Shown here piece by piece: positions 18,539-26,757 of a stretch of DNA of 64,000 nucleotides; position 1 is the stretch's first letter, and each line of letters starts with the position of its first letter. This DNA is from Flexivirga caeni (GTDB lineage Bacteria; Actinomycetota; Actinomycetes; Actinomycetales; Dermatophilaceae). The stretch spans positions 1-64,000 of the forward strand of contig NZ_RJJQ01000010.1 in assembly GCF_003724155.1 (NCBI RefSeq), given 5' to 3'. Under the pieces are notes generated by a model, which was not told where the DNA came from, did no database searches, and saw nothing but the letters and a program-made list of their open reading frames with translations. A program made the translations under genes and the position numbers.

Positions 18539-19170
18539 TGGCCGTGGGCATCACGCCGCAGCAGGCGTGGGACCAACTGGTCCAGGGCAACGCACGTTTC
18601 GTCTCCGGAGACGCTCTGCACCCCAATCAGGATCTGCAACGACGCCACCTGCTGGAGTCGGGCCAGCGCCCGACCGCGGTGCTCTTCGGCTGCGGCGACA
18701 GCCGGGTCGCGTCCGAGATCATCTTCGACCAGGGTCTGGGCGACATCTTCGTGGTGCGCACGGCCGGCCATATCGTCGACGACGCCGTGCTGGGCTCGAT
18801 CGAATTCGGTGTCGCCGTGCTCGATGTGCCGCTAATCGTGATCCTCGGCCACCAGTCGTGCGGCGCCGTGGCTGCGGCGATCGACGCCGCCGAATCCGGA
18901 AAGATGCCACCGGGTTACGTGCGGGACATCGTGGTCGAGGTGCTGCCGAGCGTCGCCGCGGCCCAGGCTGCGGGCGCGTGCACGCCGGCCGAGGTCGGCT
19001 CACGGCACGTGCGCGCGACGGCGGATCTGCTGCTCGAACGTTCGCGCATCGTGCACGACGCCGTCGAACGCGGCGAGCTGGGCATCGTGGGCGCGACCTA
19101 CACGCTCAGCGACGGCCTGGCCTCGGTGATCACCTCGACGTTCACCACCGGCACTGATCCGGCCGAGTGA
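18538..19170 (+). CDS. Beta-class carbonic anhydrase
   Basis: A 210-residue zinc enzyme interconverting CO2 and bicarbonate. The zinc ligands are Cys and Asp of GCGDSRV near residue 51 and His-Cys of LGHQSCGAV near residue 104. The start codon ATG 18538 overlaps the fumarase stop (TGATG), so it is probably translated by coupling; a GTG at 18535 is an alternative. The TGA is 1 bp before the MOSC gene. The protein probably supplies bicarbonate for anaplerotic carboxylation, which fits the fumarase link (inference). Confidence 0.94.
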   Translation: MAVGITPQQAWDQLVQGNARFVSGDALHPNQDLQRRHLLESGQRPTAVLFGCGDSRVASEIIFDQGLGDIFVVRTAGHIVDDAVLGSIEFGVAVLDVPLIVILGHQSCGAVAAAIDAAESGKMPPGYVRDIVVEVLPSVAAAQAAGACTPAEVGSRHVRATADLLLERSRIVHDAVERGELGIVGATYTLSDGLASVITSTFTTGTDPAE

Positions 19171-19171
19171 C

Positions 19172-19984
19172 ATGCAGGTCGTCTCGCTTCGCATTCATCC
19201 GGTGAAAAGTACTGCCATCACGCGGGTTTCGAATGCGTATGTCGGCAGGGCCGGGCTGCGGGGCGACCGGGAATGGATGGTGGTCGACAGCGACGGCGCC
19301 ATGGTGTCGGCGCGTGAACTGCCCCGGCTTTTCACGATCCGAGCAGTACCGCAGGAACCCGGCGGGTCGGTGCTGCTGACGGCGGAGGGCTTGCCGCCAT
19401 ACCAAGTGGCCGCGAGCGGCGACGACGTTCCAGCCACCATGTTCGGCCGACCACCACTGGCGGTCCGCGAGATGGCGCCAGATGCGGCGGCCTGGCTGGA
19501 GGAGGTGACTGGCCAGAGCGGACTGCGGCTGGTGTGGTGTGCGAATCCGGCTGACCGGCAACTCAATCCGGACTTCTCCCAGCCGGCCGATCACGCGGCG
19601 TTCCAGGACGGCTACCCGGTCACGGTCGCGTCGCTGGCCTCGCTGAATCAGTTGAACGCATGGATCGTCGAGGGTGGTGGCGAGCCGGTGCAGGTCGACC
19701 GCTTCCGGCCGAATATCGTCATCGACGGTGAGGTGGCGTTCGCCGAGGACGCCTGGCAGTCGGTGCAGATCGGGGACGTGGGGTTCCGGGCAGCCAAACC
19801 GGTCGACCGGTGCGCGATGATGCTGGTCGACGCCAGCGACCTGACACGCAAGAACAAGGAGCCGATCCGCACCCTCAGCCGGCATCGCAAGTGGGACGGC
19901 AAGACATGGTTCTGCCATCACCTGATCCCCGACACCGAGGGTGAGATCCGGGTCGGGGATCAGGTGGTGGCGCGAACCGACTGA
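19172..19984 (+). CDS. MOSC domain-containing protein
   Basis: A 270-residue protein with the N-terminal MOSC beta-barrel (SLRIHPVKSTA, LRGDREWMVVD near residues 30-40) and a MOSC domain later (VDRFRPNIVIDG, KPVDRCAMMLVDASD). The Cys in DRCAMM occupies the usual sulfur-carrying position of molybdenum-cofactor sulfurase-like proteins such as YcbX and mARC. It may act in N-hydroxylated base detoxification. The start is 1 bp after the carbonic anhydrase stop, so the three genes form one unit. It converges on ohr. Confidence 0.88.
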   Translation: MQVVSLRIHPVKSTAITRVSNAYVGRAGLRGDREWMVVDSDGAMVSARELPRLFTIRAVPQEPGGSVLLTAEGLPPYQVAASGDDVPATMFGRPPLAVREMAPDAAAWLEEVTGQSGLRLVWCANPADRQLNPDFSQPADHAAFQDGYPVTVASLASLNQLNAWIVEGGGEPVQVDRFRPNIVIDGEVAFAEDAWQSVQIGDVGFRAAKPVDRCAMMLVDASDLTRKNKEPIRTLSRHRKWDGKTWFCHHLIPDTEGEIRVGDQVVARTD

Positions 19985-19988
19985 TGGG

Positions 19989-20414
19989 TCAGGCGGATTC
20001 GCCGACGACGGTGACCTCGATGTTGCCGCGGGTCGCCTTGGAGTAAGGGCAGACCTGATGCGCGGCGTCGGCGAGTTCCTGCGCCTTGGCCGCGTCGACG
20101 CCGGGGATCTTGGCGGTGAGCTTCACGGCGAGCAAGAAGCCGCCGTCGTTGGTGCCGAGAGTCACGTCGGCGGTGACGGTCGACTCGCTGACATCGACGT
20201 CCTGCTTGCCGGCAACTACAGCGAGCGCACCGCCGAAGCAGGCGGAATAGCCGGCGGCGAAGAGGGTCTCCGGGTTCGCCTTCGGATTGGCCTGGCTGCC
20301 CGGCTTGCCGAGCGCCAGGTCGATGACACCGTCGGCGCTCTTGACGGTGCCTTCGCGTCCGCCTGTTGAGGTTGCCTCGGAGGTGTAGAGCGCGTCGGTG
20401 ATTGTGTCGGTCAT
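19989..20414 (-). CDS. Organic hydroperoxide resistance protein (Ohr/OsmC family)
   Basis: A 141-residue thiol peroxidase reducing organic hydroperoxides with lipoyl or dithiol donors. The two redox cysteines are in FAAGYSACFGGAL near residue 60 and AHQVCPYSKATRGNIEV near residue 122, the Ohr pattern. The ATG at 20414 is chosen over an upstream in-frame ATG at 20459 because homology begins there and GAAAGG precedes it. It is followed on the same strand by nothing and faces the MOSC gene. Confidence 0.92.
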   Translation of the reverse strand: MTDTITDALYTSEATSTGGREGTVKSADGVIDLALGKPGSQANPKANPETLFAAGYSACFGGALAVVAGKQDVDVSESTVTADVTLGTNDGGFLLAVKLTAKIPGVDAAKAQELADAAHQVCPYSKATRGNIEVTVVGESA

Positions 20415-20475
20415 CGTGGTGCCTTTCTCGGTCGCGGGATCTTCACAGTACGACCTCACTTCGCTCGACCCGAGA

Positions 20476-21075
20476 TCAGCCCGCGACCGACTGCACCAGA
20501 GCTTTCCAGCCGGAGACGAGATCGTCCTGTGTCAGGCCCCGCTCGGAGGTGAGGTAGTGCACGAGGTCGGCGTCCAGCGGAGCCAGCAGAGCCTCGGTCA
20601 GCACCTCGAGGTCTGCCTCGACACCGCACTGCCGCAACAGCATTCGCACGTGCATCGCGGAGACCTTGCGCGCGGGCACCTCGAATTTTCCGTCCGGCGC
20701 CCGGGCGCCCGCACGCAGCAGGGCGGCATGCATGCCATTCAGCTGGATCCGGCCTGCGCCATACGCCAGCAAGCGGTCGAGGGGTTCGGCACCAGGCCCC
20801 AGGGGCGGCGGGCCGGAGAGGTATGCCGCCTGGAAATTCCGTTCGAAGTCGTCGGTCAACGCCGCGAACACGCCCGCGCGGCTGCCGAACGCCCGGAAGA
20901 CGGTGCCCTTGCCGACTCCCGCCTCGGCAGCGAGCCGGTCCATGGTCAGCGCGTCGGCGCCGTCAGCATCCACGACGCAGCGTGCCGCGCACAGGATGCG
21001 GTCCGCATTGGCCACCGCATCGCGACGCACCCGAACCGGCGGGCCCGCGAGCGGCAGTGCACGGCGTGTGGTCAT
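20476..21075 (-). CDS. TetR/AcrR family transcriptional regulator
   Basis: A 199-residue repressor. The N-terminal helix-turn-helix is GVGKGTVFRAFGSRAGVFAAL near residues 50-70, preceded by the typical ADRILCAARCVVDADGADALTM helix. The C-terminal ligand-binding domain is about 110 residues. The ATG at 21075 has GGAG 9 nt upstream. It is divergent from the FMN reductase gene, with a palindrome between them, so it very likely controls that gene and itself. Confidence 0.9.
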   Translation of the reverse strand: MTTRRALPLAGPPVRVRRDAVANADRILCAARCVVDADGADALTMDRLAAEAGVGKGTVFRAFGSRAGVFAALTDDFERNFQAAYLSGPPPLGPGAEPLDRLLAYGAGRIQLNGMHAALLRAGARAPDGKFEVPARKVSAMHVRMLLRQCGVEADLEVLTEALLAPLDADLVHYLTSERGLTQDDLVSGWKALVQSVAG

Positions 21076-21123
21076 GGCCACATTCTCCTCCCTACCCCGT
21101 TCCGGGCTTGCCATCCGGAAGGA

Positions 21124-21143
21124 AAACGGACTACGGTCCGTTT
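21124..21143. promoter_or_regulatory. Candidate TetR operator
   Basis: AAACGGAC-TACG-GTCCGTTT is a perfect inverted repeat with 8-bp arms, placed 37 bp before the FMN reductase start and 49 bp before the TetR gene start. It abuts TTTATAT, a possible -10 region. The position and symmetry fit a shared operator. Confidence 0.75.
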
Positions 21144-21179
21144 ATATCGTCGTAACCAACATCGTGAAAGGCACCCGAC

Positions 21180-21725
21180 ATGACCACCAAGCTCGCCATC
21201 CTGGTCGGCAGCCCCCGCGCCGCCTCGATCCACCGCCGGCTCGCTGACGTCGCCGCGCACGTCGCCCCCGCAGACACGCAGGTCGCCATCGTGGACTACC
21301 TGGCCGCACTGCCCTTCTACAACGAGGACCTCGACACCGAGATCGCTCCGGAGCCCGTGCAGCGCCTGCGCGACGAGCTCGCCGGCGCCGACGCCGTGCT
21401 GCTGCTCTCGCCGGCCAACAACGGCACGCTGTCCGCTGTGCTGAAGAACGCCATCGACTGGGCGTCGCGGCCTTACGGCCAGTCGTCGCTGAGTGGCAAG
21501 CCAATCGCGGTCTCGTCGGCAGCGCACAACACCTCGACGGTCGTCGACCACACCCACCTGGCCGTGACGATCGCCGGCGCGCAACCGCTCGCGGATGCAA
21601 GCGCCACCTTCGCGCTCGGCGAGCTGGACGGTGTCGACCTCGCCAGCCACGAGCCGGTGAACAGCGCCCTGCGCAGCACGGTTGGTGCGCTGGTCAAGGC
21701 CGCCACCGCCACCGCGGCAGCCTGA
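21180..21725 (+). CDS. NAD(P)H-dependent FMN reductase / quinone reductase family
   Basis: A 181-residue flavodoxin-fold enzyme. GSPRAASIHRRLA near residue 10 is the FMN-phosphate loop, and SPANNGTLSAVLKNAIDWAS near residue 80 is the conserved flavin-binding stretch of the family. Such enzymes reduce FMN, quinones, azo dyes or chromate. Divergence from the TetR gene with a palindromic operator suggests induction by an electrophilic or quinone compound (inference). Confidence 0.9.
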   Translation: MTTKLAILVGSPRAASIHRRLADVAAHVAPADTQVAIVDYLAALPFYNEDLDTEIAPEPVQRLRDELAGADAVLLLSPANNGTLSAVLKNAIDWASRPYGQSSLSGKPIAVSSAAHNTSTVVDHTHLAVTIAGAQPLADASATFALGELDGVDLASHEPVNSALRSTVGALVKAATATAAA

Positions 21726-21728
21726 AGT

Positions 21729-23084
21729 CTACGCCGGCGCGAGTGCCAGCTCGCTGGCCACGACGGCCGCGAGCTGCTGCGCCACCTGCTCGGCCCGCTC
21801 CGCGGACGGGGCCTCGACCATGACGCGCACCACGGGCTCGGTGCCGGACTTGCGCAACAGCACTCGTCCGGCCCCGGCGAGATCGCGTTCGGCGTCCGCC
21901 ACCGCGGACTGGACCACGGGGTGGCCGTCCACGGCGTCCTTGTCGACGCCGGGAACGTTGAGCAGGAATTGCGGCAGGCGCGTCATACAGCCGGCGAGTG
22001 CGGCGAGCGGCTGGCGGGTTCTCGCGACGCGAGCGGCGAGCAGCAAGCCGGTCAGCACCCCGTCACCGGTCGTCCCGTGCTCCAGCATGATGACGTGGCC
22101 CGACTGCTCGCCGCCCAGGGAGTAGCCGCCCCGGCGCATCTCCTCCAGGACGTAGCGATCGCCCACGTCGGTGCGCAGCACGGTGATCCCCTCGCGGGCC
22201 ATCGCCTGCAGCAGGCCCTCGTTGCTCATGACCGTCGCAACGAGCGTGTCCGCAGCGAGCTCGTCGCGCTGGTGCAGGTCGATCGCCAGGATCGCCATGA
22301 TCTGGTCGCCGTCGACCGGTGTGCCGGCGGCGTCGACCGCGAGGCACCGGTCGGCGTCGCCGTCGAAGGCCAGCCCGAAGTCGGCACCGACCTGCGGCAC
22401 CAGCGCGCAGAGGCCCTCCAAGTGGGTCGAGCCGACGCCGTCGTTGATGTTCAGGCCGTTGGGCTCCGCCCCGATCAGCGTGACTTTCGCTCCCGCACGC
22501 TCGAACGCGCGCGGGGCGATGCCACTCGCCGCGCCGTCGGCGGTGTCGAGCACGACGTGCAGCCCGTCCAGCCGGTGCGGCAGCGCGCCGAGCAGGTGCT
22601 CGATATAGCGTTCGGCACCTTCGTCATACTGCTTGACCCGGCCGACGTCGGCGCCCGTGGGGCGCTCCCAATCGCCGCGCAAGTGCTGCTCGATGGCGTC
22701 CTCGGTCGTGTCGGGCAGCTTGTGTCCCCCGCGCGAGAAGAACTTGATCCCGTTGTCGGGCATGGGGTTGTGGGACGCGGACAGCATCGCCCCGAGGTCG
22801 GCACCGGACGCCGCCGTGAGGAACGCGATGGCCGGCGTCGGCAGCACCCCGGCGTCCCAGACGTCCACGCCTGCGGACGCGAGGCCGGCAATCGTCGCCG
22901 CGGCCAGGAACTCCCCGGACGCCCGCGGGTCCCGCCCGACGACGGCGGTGGGCCGATGCCCGGCAAACTCGCCCTCCTCGGCCAGCACCCGCGCCGCGGC
23001 GACGGACAGATCGAGCGCGAGCTCGGCCGTGATGTCCCGATTGGCCAGCCCGCGCACACCATCGGTGCCGAACAAGCGCGCCAT
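21729..23084 (-). CDS. glmM: Phosphoglucosamine mutase
   Basis: A 451-residue alpha-D-phosphohexomutase converting glucosamine-6-phosphate to glucosamine-1-phosphate for peptidoglycan precursors. [12 protein letters not shown] opens the protein. The phosphoserine loop is [17 protein letters not shown] near residue 100, the metal loop [12 protein letters not shown] near residue 240, and the sugar-binding GGEQSGHVI near residue 330. Downstream placement after rplM-rpsI is normal in Actinobacteria; here 839 bp of repeats separate it from rpsI. Confidence 0.96.
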   Translation of the reverse strand: MARLFGTDGVRGLANRDITAELALDLSVAAARVLAEEGEFAGHRPTAVVGRDPRASGEFLAAATIAGLASAGVDVWDAGVLPTPAIAFLTAASGADLGAMLSASHNPMPDNGIKFFSRGGHKLPDTTEDAIEQHLRGDWERPTGADVGRVKQYDEGAERYIEHLLGALPHRLDGLHVVLDTADGAASGIAPRAFERAGAKVTLIGAEPNGLNINDGVGSTHLEGLCALVPQVGADFGLAFDGDADRCLAVDAAGTPVDGDQIMAILAIDLHQRDELAADTLVATVMSNEGLLQAMAREGITVLRTDVGDRYVLEEMRRGGYSLGGEQSGHVIMLEHGTTGDGVLTGLLLAARVARTRQPLAALAGCMTRLPQFLLNVPGVDKDAVDGHPVVQSAVADAERDLAGAGRVLLRKSGTEPVVRVMVEAPSAERAEQVAQQLAAVVASELALAPA

Positions 23085-23270
23085 GGATCACCTCAAACTC
23101 TCGTCAGACCGAACGCGAGTGCGCGCCGGCAGCCGTGGAACGGCCCAAAGCAGGGTAAGCGACAGTGGGCGGCGGCCGTGAATCGCGCGCCGGCCGCACG
23201 TCCCCGGTACACCGTTCAGGATAGGTCAGCGGTGCGGGTATGTCGGAGCTTCGCGTCTGCCGGGGCTTTC

Positions 23271-23530
23271 GCGTCCCAAAAGCTCGACGGTCGCGACCAC
23301 GGGACAGCTTTCGGCGGCATTCGCGTCCCAAAGGCTCGACGGTCGCGACCCCGGGACAGCTTTCCGCCGCATTCGCGTCCCAAAGGCTCGACGGTCGCGA
23401 CCCCGGGACAGCTTTCCGCCGCATTCGCGTCCCAAAGGCTCGACGGTCGCGACTCCGGGACAGCTTTCCGCCGCATTCGCGTCCCGAAAACGCGACCGTC
23501 GCCGGTTAGGCACAGGTTCGACGTGACATT
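23271..23530. repeat. 52-bp tandem repeat array (four near-identical units plus one or more decayed)
   Basis: Units start at 23271, 23323, 23375 and 23427. Each begins GCGTCCCAAA, has the palindrome CGACGGTCG near its middle and ends GGGACAGCTTTC plus CGCCGCATTC. A diverged fifth unit (from 23479) and a remnant (from 23531) follow, starting GCGTCCCGAAA. There are no unique spacers, so it is not CRISPR. Frames through it give repetitive Arg-rich peptides without gene character. Confidence 0.93.
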
Positions 23531-23616
23531 GCGTCCCGAAACGGCGACCGTTGCCGGAAATGTACGCCGCGCCCGGATTCTCGCCCGCAGGCTGCTGGTC
23601 CCGCAGCGTCGTGACG

Positions 23617-23679
23617 CCCGAGTGGGCACTTACTACCAAGTACACGCGGGCGGATTCCACCAGTAACTGCCCACTCGGG
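23617..23679. repeat. Inverted repeat with 18-bp arms between the two arrays
   Basis: CCCGAGTGGGCACTTACT at 23617-23634 pairs with 23662-23679 with one mismatch; the loop is 27 nt. It lies about 245 bp beyond the rpsI stop on the transcribed strand. No U-tract follows. It could act as a terminator-like structure or a protein-binding site. Confidence 0.85.
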
Positions 23680-23706
23680 ACAGTCACCGCCAATCCAGCC
23701 GCCGCA

Positions 23707-23850
23707 GCCGTCCCCAACTCGCGACCGTCGCGACTCCGGGACGCCCCACCCCGGTTTCGCGTCCCGAAAGCCCGACCGTCGCGACTCCGGGACGCCCCAC
23801 CCCGGTTTCGCGTCCCGAAAGCGCGACCGTCGCGCCTCCGGGAAACTTCC
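23707..23850. repeat. 51-bp tandem repeat array (about 2.8 units)
   Basis: Units start at 23707, 23758 and 23809 with a 51-bp period; each carries CGACCGTCG and two share GACGCCCCACCCCGGTTTC. It resembles both the 52-bp array upstream and the 51-bp pair at 11.4 kb. It ends about 75 bp from the rpsI stop. Confidence 0.9.
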
Positions 23851-23923
23851 CGGCCCCGGCATACGCAGAACGGCCCCGAGCGAACCGTGCGCTCGGGGCC
23901 GTTCTGTGTGCTGCGGGTGCGAC

Positions 23924-24427
23924 TCAGCGCTTCGAGTACTGCGGAGCCTTGCGGGCCTTCTTCAGACCGGCCTTCTTGCGCTCGGGGACGCGCGCGTCGC
24001 GGGTCAGGAAACCCGCCTTCTTCAGCGCGGGGCGGTTGAGTTCGGGGTCCACACCGTTCAGCGAGCGGGCGACGCCGAGGCGGACGGCGCCGGCCTGGCC
24101 GGAGGGTCCACCACCGTGGACGCGGACGAGGACGTCATACGCGCCGTCGAGCTCGAGCACCTTCAGCGGCTCATTGACGATCTGCTGGTGCACCTTGTTG
24201 GGGAAGTACTCCTCCAGCGTGCGGCCGTTGATCTTCCACTCACCGGTGCCGGGCACGATGCGCACGCGGGCGATGGCCTGCTTGCGGCGGCCGGTGCCGG
24301 CGCCGGGCGCCGAAGCGCTCGGACGGGCGGCGGGCTCACCGGTCGGCGCGGTGCTCGACTCGGAGGTGTAGCTGGTCAGCTGCGGCTCGTCGTCCTCCAG
24401 GACGTCGACCTGAGTCTGGTCGGTCAT
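23924..24427 (-). CDS. rpsI: Small ribosomal subunit protein uS9
   Basis: A 167-residue S9. About 40 acidic and Ala/Pro-rich residues precede the conserved core ([20 protein letters not shown]), a common actinobacterial extension. It ends [12 protein letters not shown], the basic tail whose last Arg reaches the ribosomal P site. It is co-directional with rplM, with 32 bp between the genes. Confidence 0.97.
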   Translation of the reverse strand: MTDQTQVDVLEDDEPQLTSYTSESSTAPTGEPAARPSASAPGAGTGRRKQAIARVRIVPGTGEWKINGRTLEEYFPNKVHQQIVNEPLKVLELDGAYDVLVRVHGGGPSGQAGAVRLGVARSLNGVDPELNRPALKKAGFLTRDARVPERKKAGLKKARKAPQYSKR

Positions 24428-24459
24428 CTTTGCTTTCTCCTTGGAAGTCCGGCGGGCGC

Positions 24460-24909
24460 TTACTGCGCGACCTGGGTGATCTCGAACGGCTGCGGCTGCT
24501 GCGCCGCGTGCGGGTGCTCCGGGCCGGCGTAGACCTTCAGCTTGGTCAGCTGCTGGCGCGCGAGCGAGTTGTGCGGGAGCATCCCGCGGATCGCCTTCTC
24601 CACGGCCTTGGCCGGGTCCTTGGCCATCAGGTCGGTGTATGACGTGACCTTCAGCCCGCCCGGGAAACCGGAGTGGCGGTAGGCCTTCTTCTTCTCCAGC
24701 TTGGCGCCGGTCAGCGCGACCTTGTCGGCGTTGACGATGATGACGAAGTCACCGGTGTCGACGTGCGGCGCGAAGGTCGGCTTGTGCTTGCCGCGCAGCA
24801 GGATGGCGGCCTGGGAAGCCAGGCGGCCGAGGACGACGTCGGTCGCGTCGATGACGTGCCACACGCGGTCCTGCTGGACCTGCGCCGGCTTGGGCGTGAA
24901 GGTACGCAC
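24460..24909 (-). CDS. rplM: Large ribosomal subunit protein uL13
   Basis: A 149-residue L13 starting at GTG 24909 ([20 protein letters not shown]). The conserved core includes [19 protein letters not shown] and [12 protein letters not shown]. The frame is open upstream, but the homology begins at the GTG. It heads the rplM-rpsI operon; a promoter is recognisable about 100 bp upstream. Confidence 0.96.
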   Translation of the reverse strand: MRTFTPKPAQVQQDRVWHVIDATDVVLGRLASQAAILLRGKHKPTFAPHVDTGDFVIIVNADKVALTGAKLEKKKAYRHSGFPGGLKVTSYTDLMAKDPAKAVEKAIRGMLPHNSLARQQLTKLKVYAGPEHPHAAQQPQPFEITQVAQ

Positions 24910-25000
24910 GAGTCTGCCTTTTCTTGTCGTTCGTGAACTGAAGGCGACCGGCGGGCCGCCCAACGAGTCGGTGGTTGCACGCGAAGCACAACGGTTATCA

Positions 25001-25029
25001 AGTCTACGGGGCTGCACCATACGGCCCAA
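25001..25029 (-). promoter_or_regulatory. Promoter of rplM-rpsI
   Basis: Read on the minus strand: CGATTTGGGC (TTGGGC as -35) at 25024-25029, a 17-nt spacer, and TAGACT (-10) at 25001-25006. Transcription would start near 24994, giving a leader of about 85 nt. The same design precedes infA and rpsJ. Confidence 0.75.
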
Positions 25030-25104
25030 ATCGTGCGGATAACCCTGCCCCGCAACGCTTTTCAGCGGTTGGGCGGGCTAGTTGCACGTCTTTACAGCCG
25101 AAGT

Positions 25105-25123
25105 GTGCACAAGTATTGTGCAC
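25105..25123. promoter_or_regulatory. Candidate autoregulatory operator of the ArsR-like gene
   Basis: GTGCACAA-GTA-TTGTGCAC is a perfect inverted repeat with 8-bp arms ending 2 bp before the start codon at 25126. Being this close to the start, it would overlap the promoter or the very 5' end of the transcript. There is little room for a ribosome binding site, so the transcript may be leaderless. Confidence 0.7.
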
Positions 25124-25125
25124 GT

Positions 25126-25698
25126 ATGCCGCCAGCACCCGCCCCCCGCTCCGCCGCGTCCGACCGGCTGCGCGCACTCGCCCACCCGATGCGCTCCCGG
25201 CTGCTGGCCCAGCTGCGGGTGCACGGCAGCGCGACCGCTACCCAGCTGGCCGCTGCGCTCGGCACGCACACCGGCGCCACCAGCTACCACCTGCGCCGGC
25301 TGGCCGAGGCCGGCTTGATCGAGGGCACCGGCACGGGCGTCGGCAAGCGCCGGGTCTGGGCGGCCGCCGCCCAGCAGGACCGAGCCGAGGAGCCGGAGCT
25401 GCTCGACGAGGACGACCTGGCGGCTGCGCAGTGGCTGCAGCACGACTACGTCGAGCACTTTGCCGAACGTGCCAATGCCTGGGTCGACGCGTCCGCCGAC
25501 TGGCCCGGCAGCTGGCGGGCCGACTGCGGTCTCACCGACCACCCGGTGCTGGTCACGCCCGAGCAACTGACCGCGCTCGCCGCCGAGCTCGCCGAGGTGC
25601 TGGAGCGCTACCGCCGCGCGGGTGCTGGGACTCCCGGCGCGCGACGGGTTGCGGCATACACCGCCTTGTTGCCGATCGATCCGCCGCCGGCCCGCTGA
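25126..25698 (+). CDS. ArsR-like winged-helix transcriptional regulator
   Basis: A 190-residue protein. The N-terminal winged helix runs from RLRALAHPMRSRLLAQLRVH through ATQLAAALGTHTGATSYHLR to AGLIEGTGTGVGKRRVW. No metal-binding Cys pair is seen, so it is not a classical metal sensor. The C-terminal 100 residues form a helical ligand-binding or dimerisation domain of unknown ligand. ATG 25126 is chosen for its position after the palindromic operator; the frame is open upstream. No obvious target gene other than itself is adjacent. Confidence 0.85.
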   Translation: MPPAPAPRSAASDRLRALAHPMRSRLLAQLRVHGSATATQLAAALGTHTGATSYHLRRLAEAGLIEGTGTGVGKRRVWAAAAQQDRAEEPELLDEDDLAAAQWLQHDYVEHFAERANAWVDASADWPGSWRADCGLTDHPVLVTPEQLTALAAELAEVLERYRRAGAGTPGARRVAAYTALLPIDPPPAR

Positions 25699-25740
25699 GC
25701 ATGGGCAGTCCCGCAACCCCTTCCACCGAGTAGGGATATC

Positions 25741-26084
25741 CTGCCCGGCGAGCTAGGAGCGGGCCGGTGCTGGAATGACCGCCTCGGCCAGTGCGTGAAC
25801 TGCGCGCCGCTCCTCGATGACGAGTTGAGCCGGCTGCAGCACGACGCCCAGCGGGAGCAGATCCGCACCAAGCTGGAATCCACGGACCTGCTGACCGGAG
25901 TCGACGTCACCGCCGACAACCGGCACGGCTGCCCGTCGTGCGGTGCGCGCACGACACCCGGCGCCAAGTTCTGCATGGAGTGCGGCGCCCCCGTCGCGGC
26001 ACACACCCAGTGCTCGTCGTGCAACAGTGAGCTGGCCCCCCCGGCGCGAAGTTCTGCGCCGAGTGCGGGACGAAAATGTCCTGA
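25741..26084 (+). pseudogene. Zinc-ribbon protein remnant, N-terminally truncated and frameshifted
   Basis: The frame containing GRCWNDRLGQCVNCAPLL, then CPSCGARTTPGAKFCMECGAP and CSSCNSELAP, is open but has no good start before the Cys-rich part (a GTG at 25795 is the first). At a run of seven C's (26036-26042) the frame slips: the next frame continues GAKFCAECGTKMS-stop, ending at 26084 and completing the second zinc ribbon. Without the shift the frame runs on as Pro/Ser-rich nonsense to 26175. It looks like the 3' end of a longer gene that lost its front, plus a homopolymer indel; a sequencing error at the C-run is also possible. Confidence 0.6.
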
Positions 26085-26186
26085 GCTGGAAGTGCCGCCC
26101 CCGACGAATGTGTCCCAAACCGTTCGGCAGGCAGATCCTGAACCGGCTGCCTTCGATGGGCTTTCATCCCGCTGAGTTCTGCTACG

Positions 26187-26708
26187 TCAGCCGGTGATCG
26201 TCACCTGTGACCAGTCCAGGTCGTCCAGGTTGACGACAATCGCTTCCTGGGTGGTGCGGGCGATCACCACAACGGCCTCGACGTCCGGATCCGGGTTCTC
26301 CTCGCGATGCGGCACGTATGGCGGGACGAACACGTAGTCGCCAGGACCGGTTTCGACCACCTGCTCGCGCGGTTCACCGCCCTCGACATCCAGGAAGACG
26401 AAGCGTGGATGCCCGGACACGACGTAGATGGCCGTCTCCGACGCACCATGGTGATGGTTCGCGGACGCGGTGGACGCGGGCACATGGGTCTGACCCATCC
26501 AGAGACTCTTCGCGCCCACCGTCTTGCCGCTGATCGCCTCCAGCCGCCGCATGCCCGTCGTCTGGCCGGTGTCGCCCACCAACCCGGACGGCGCGACGTG
26601 GTGCAGCGCGCGGTGGAACGGGTCGATCACCGCGGGCACCAGCGCGCCGCTCGGGGTGCGGATGAACTCTCCGTCGCCGGAGCCGGCCGGCACGTGTTCG
26701 ATGGGCAT
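26187..26708 (-). CDS. Cupin domain-containing protein
   Basis: A 173-residue single-domain cupin. Motif 1 is NHHHGASETAIYVVSG with His and Glu metal ligands, and motif 2 is GDYVFVPPYVPHREENP with the last His. The N-terminus begins MPIEHVPAGSGDGEFIRTPSG. Metal binding is likely; the reaction is unknown, and it could be a small-molecule dioxygenase, isomerase or sensor. It is followed by the pseudogene on the opposite strand, and lies 49 bp downstream of the ABC-F gene, which is also on the minus strand. Confidence 0.82.
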   Translation of the reverse strand: MPIEHVPAGSGDGEFIRTPSGALVPAVIDPFHRALHHVAPSGLVGDTGQTTGMRRLEAISGKTVGAKSLWMGQTHVPASTASANHHHGASETAIYVVSGHPRFVFLDVEGGEPREQVVETGPGDYVFVPPYVPHREENPDPDVEAVVVIARTTQEAIVVNLDDLDWSQVTITG

Positions 26709-26757
26709 GCTCTTCTCCTTGTCGGCGGTGGTGCGTGCCTTCCACGGTATGACGTCG

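Noticed and set aside
21921-23666. 581-codon frame antisense to glmM
   Set aside because: Shadow of glmM; it runs into the tandem repeats and has no family features.
23271-23850. Possible CRISPR array
   Set aside because: The 51-52 bp units are directly adjacent and nearly identical; there are no unique spacers and no cas genes.
23104-23862. Long frames through the repeats with regular Arg-rich peptides
   Set aside because: They exist in several frames at once because the units repeat, have no start signals and look nothing like known proteins.
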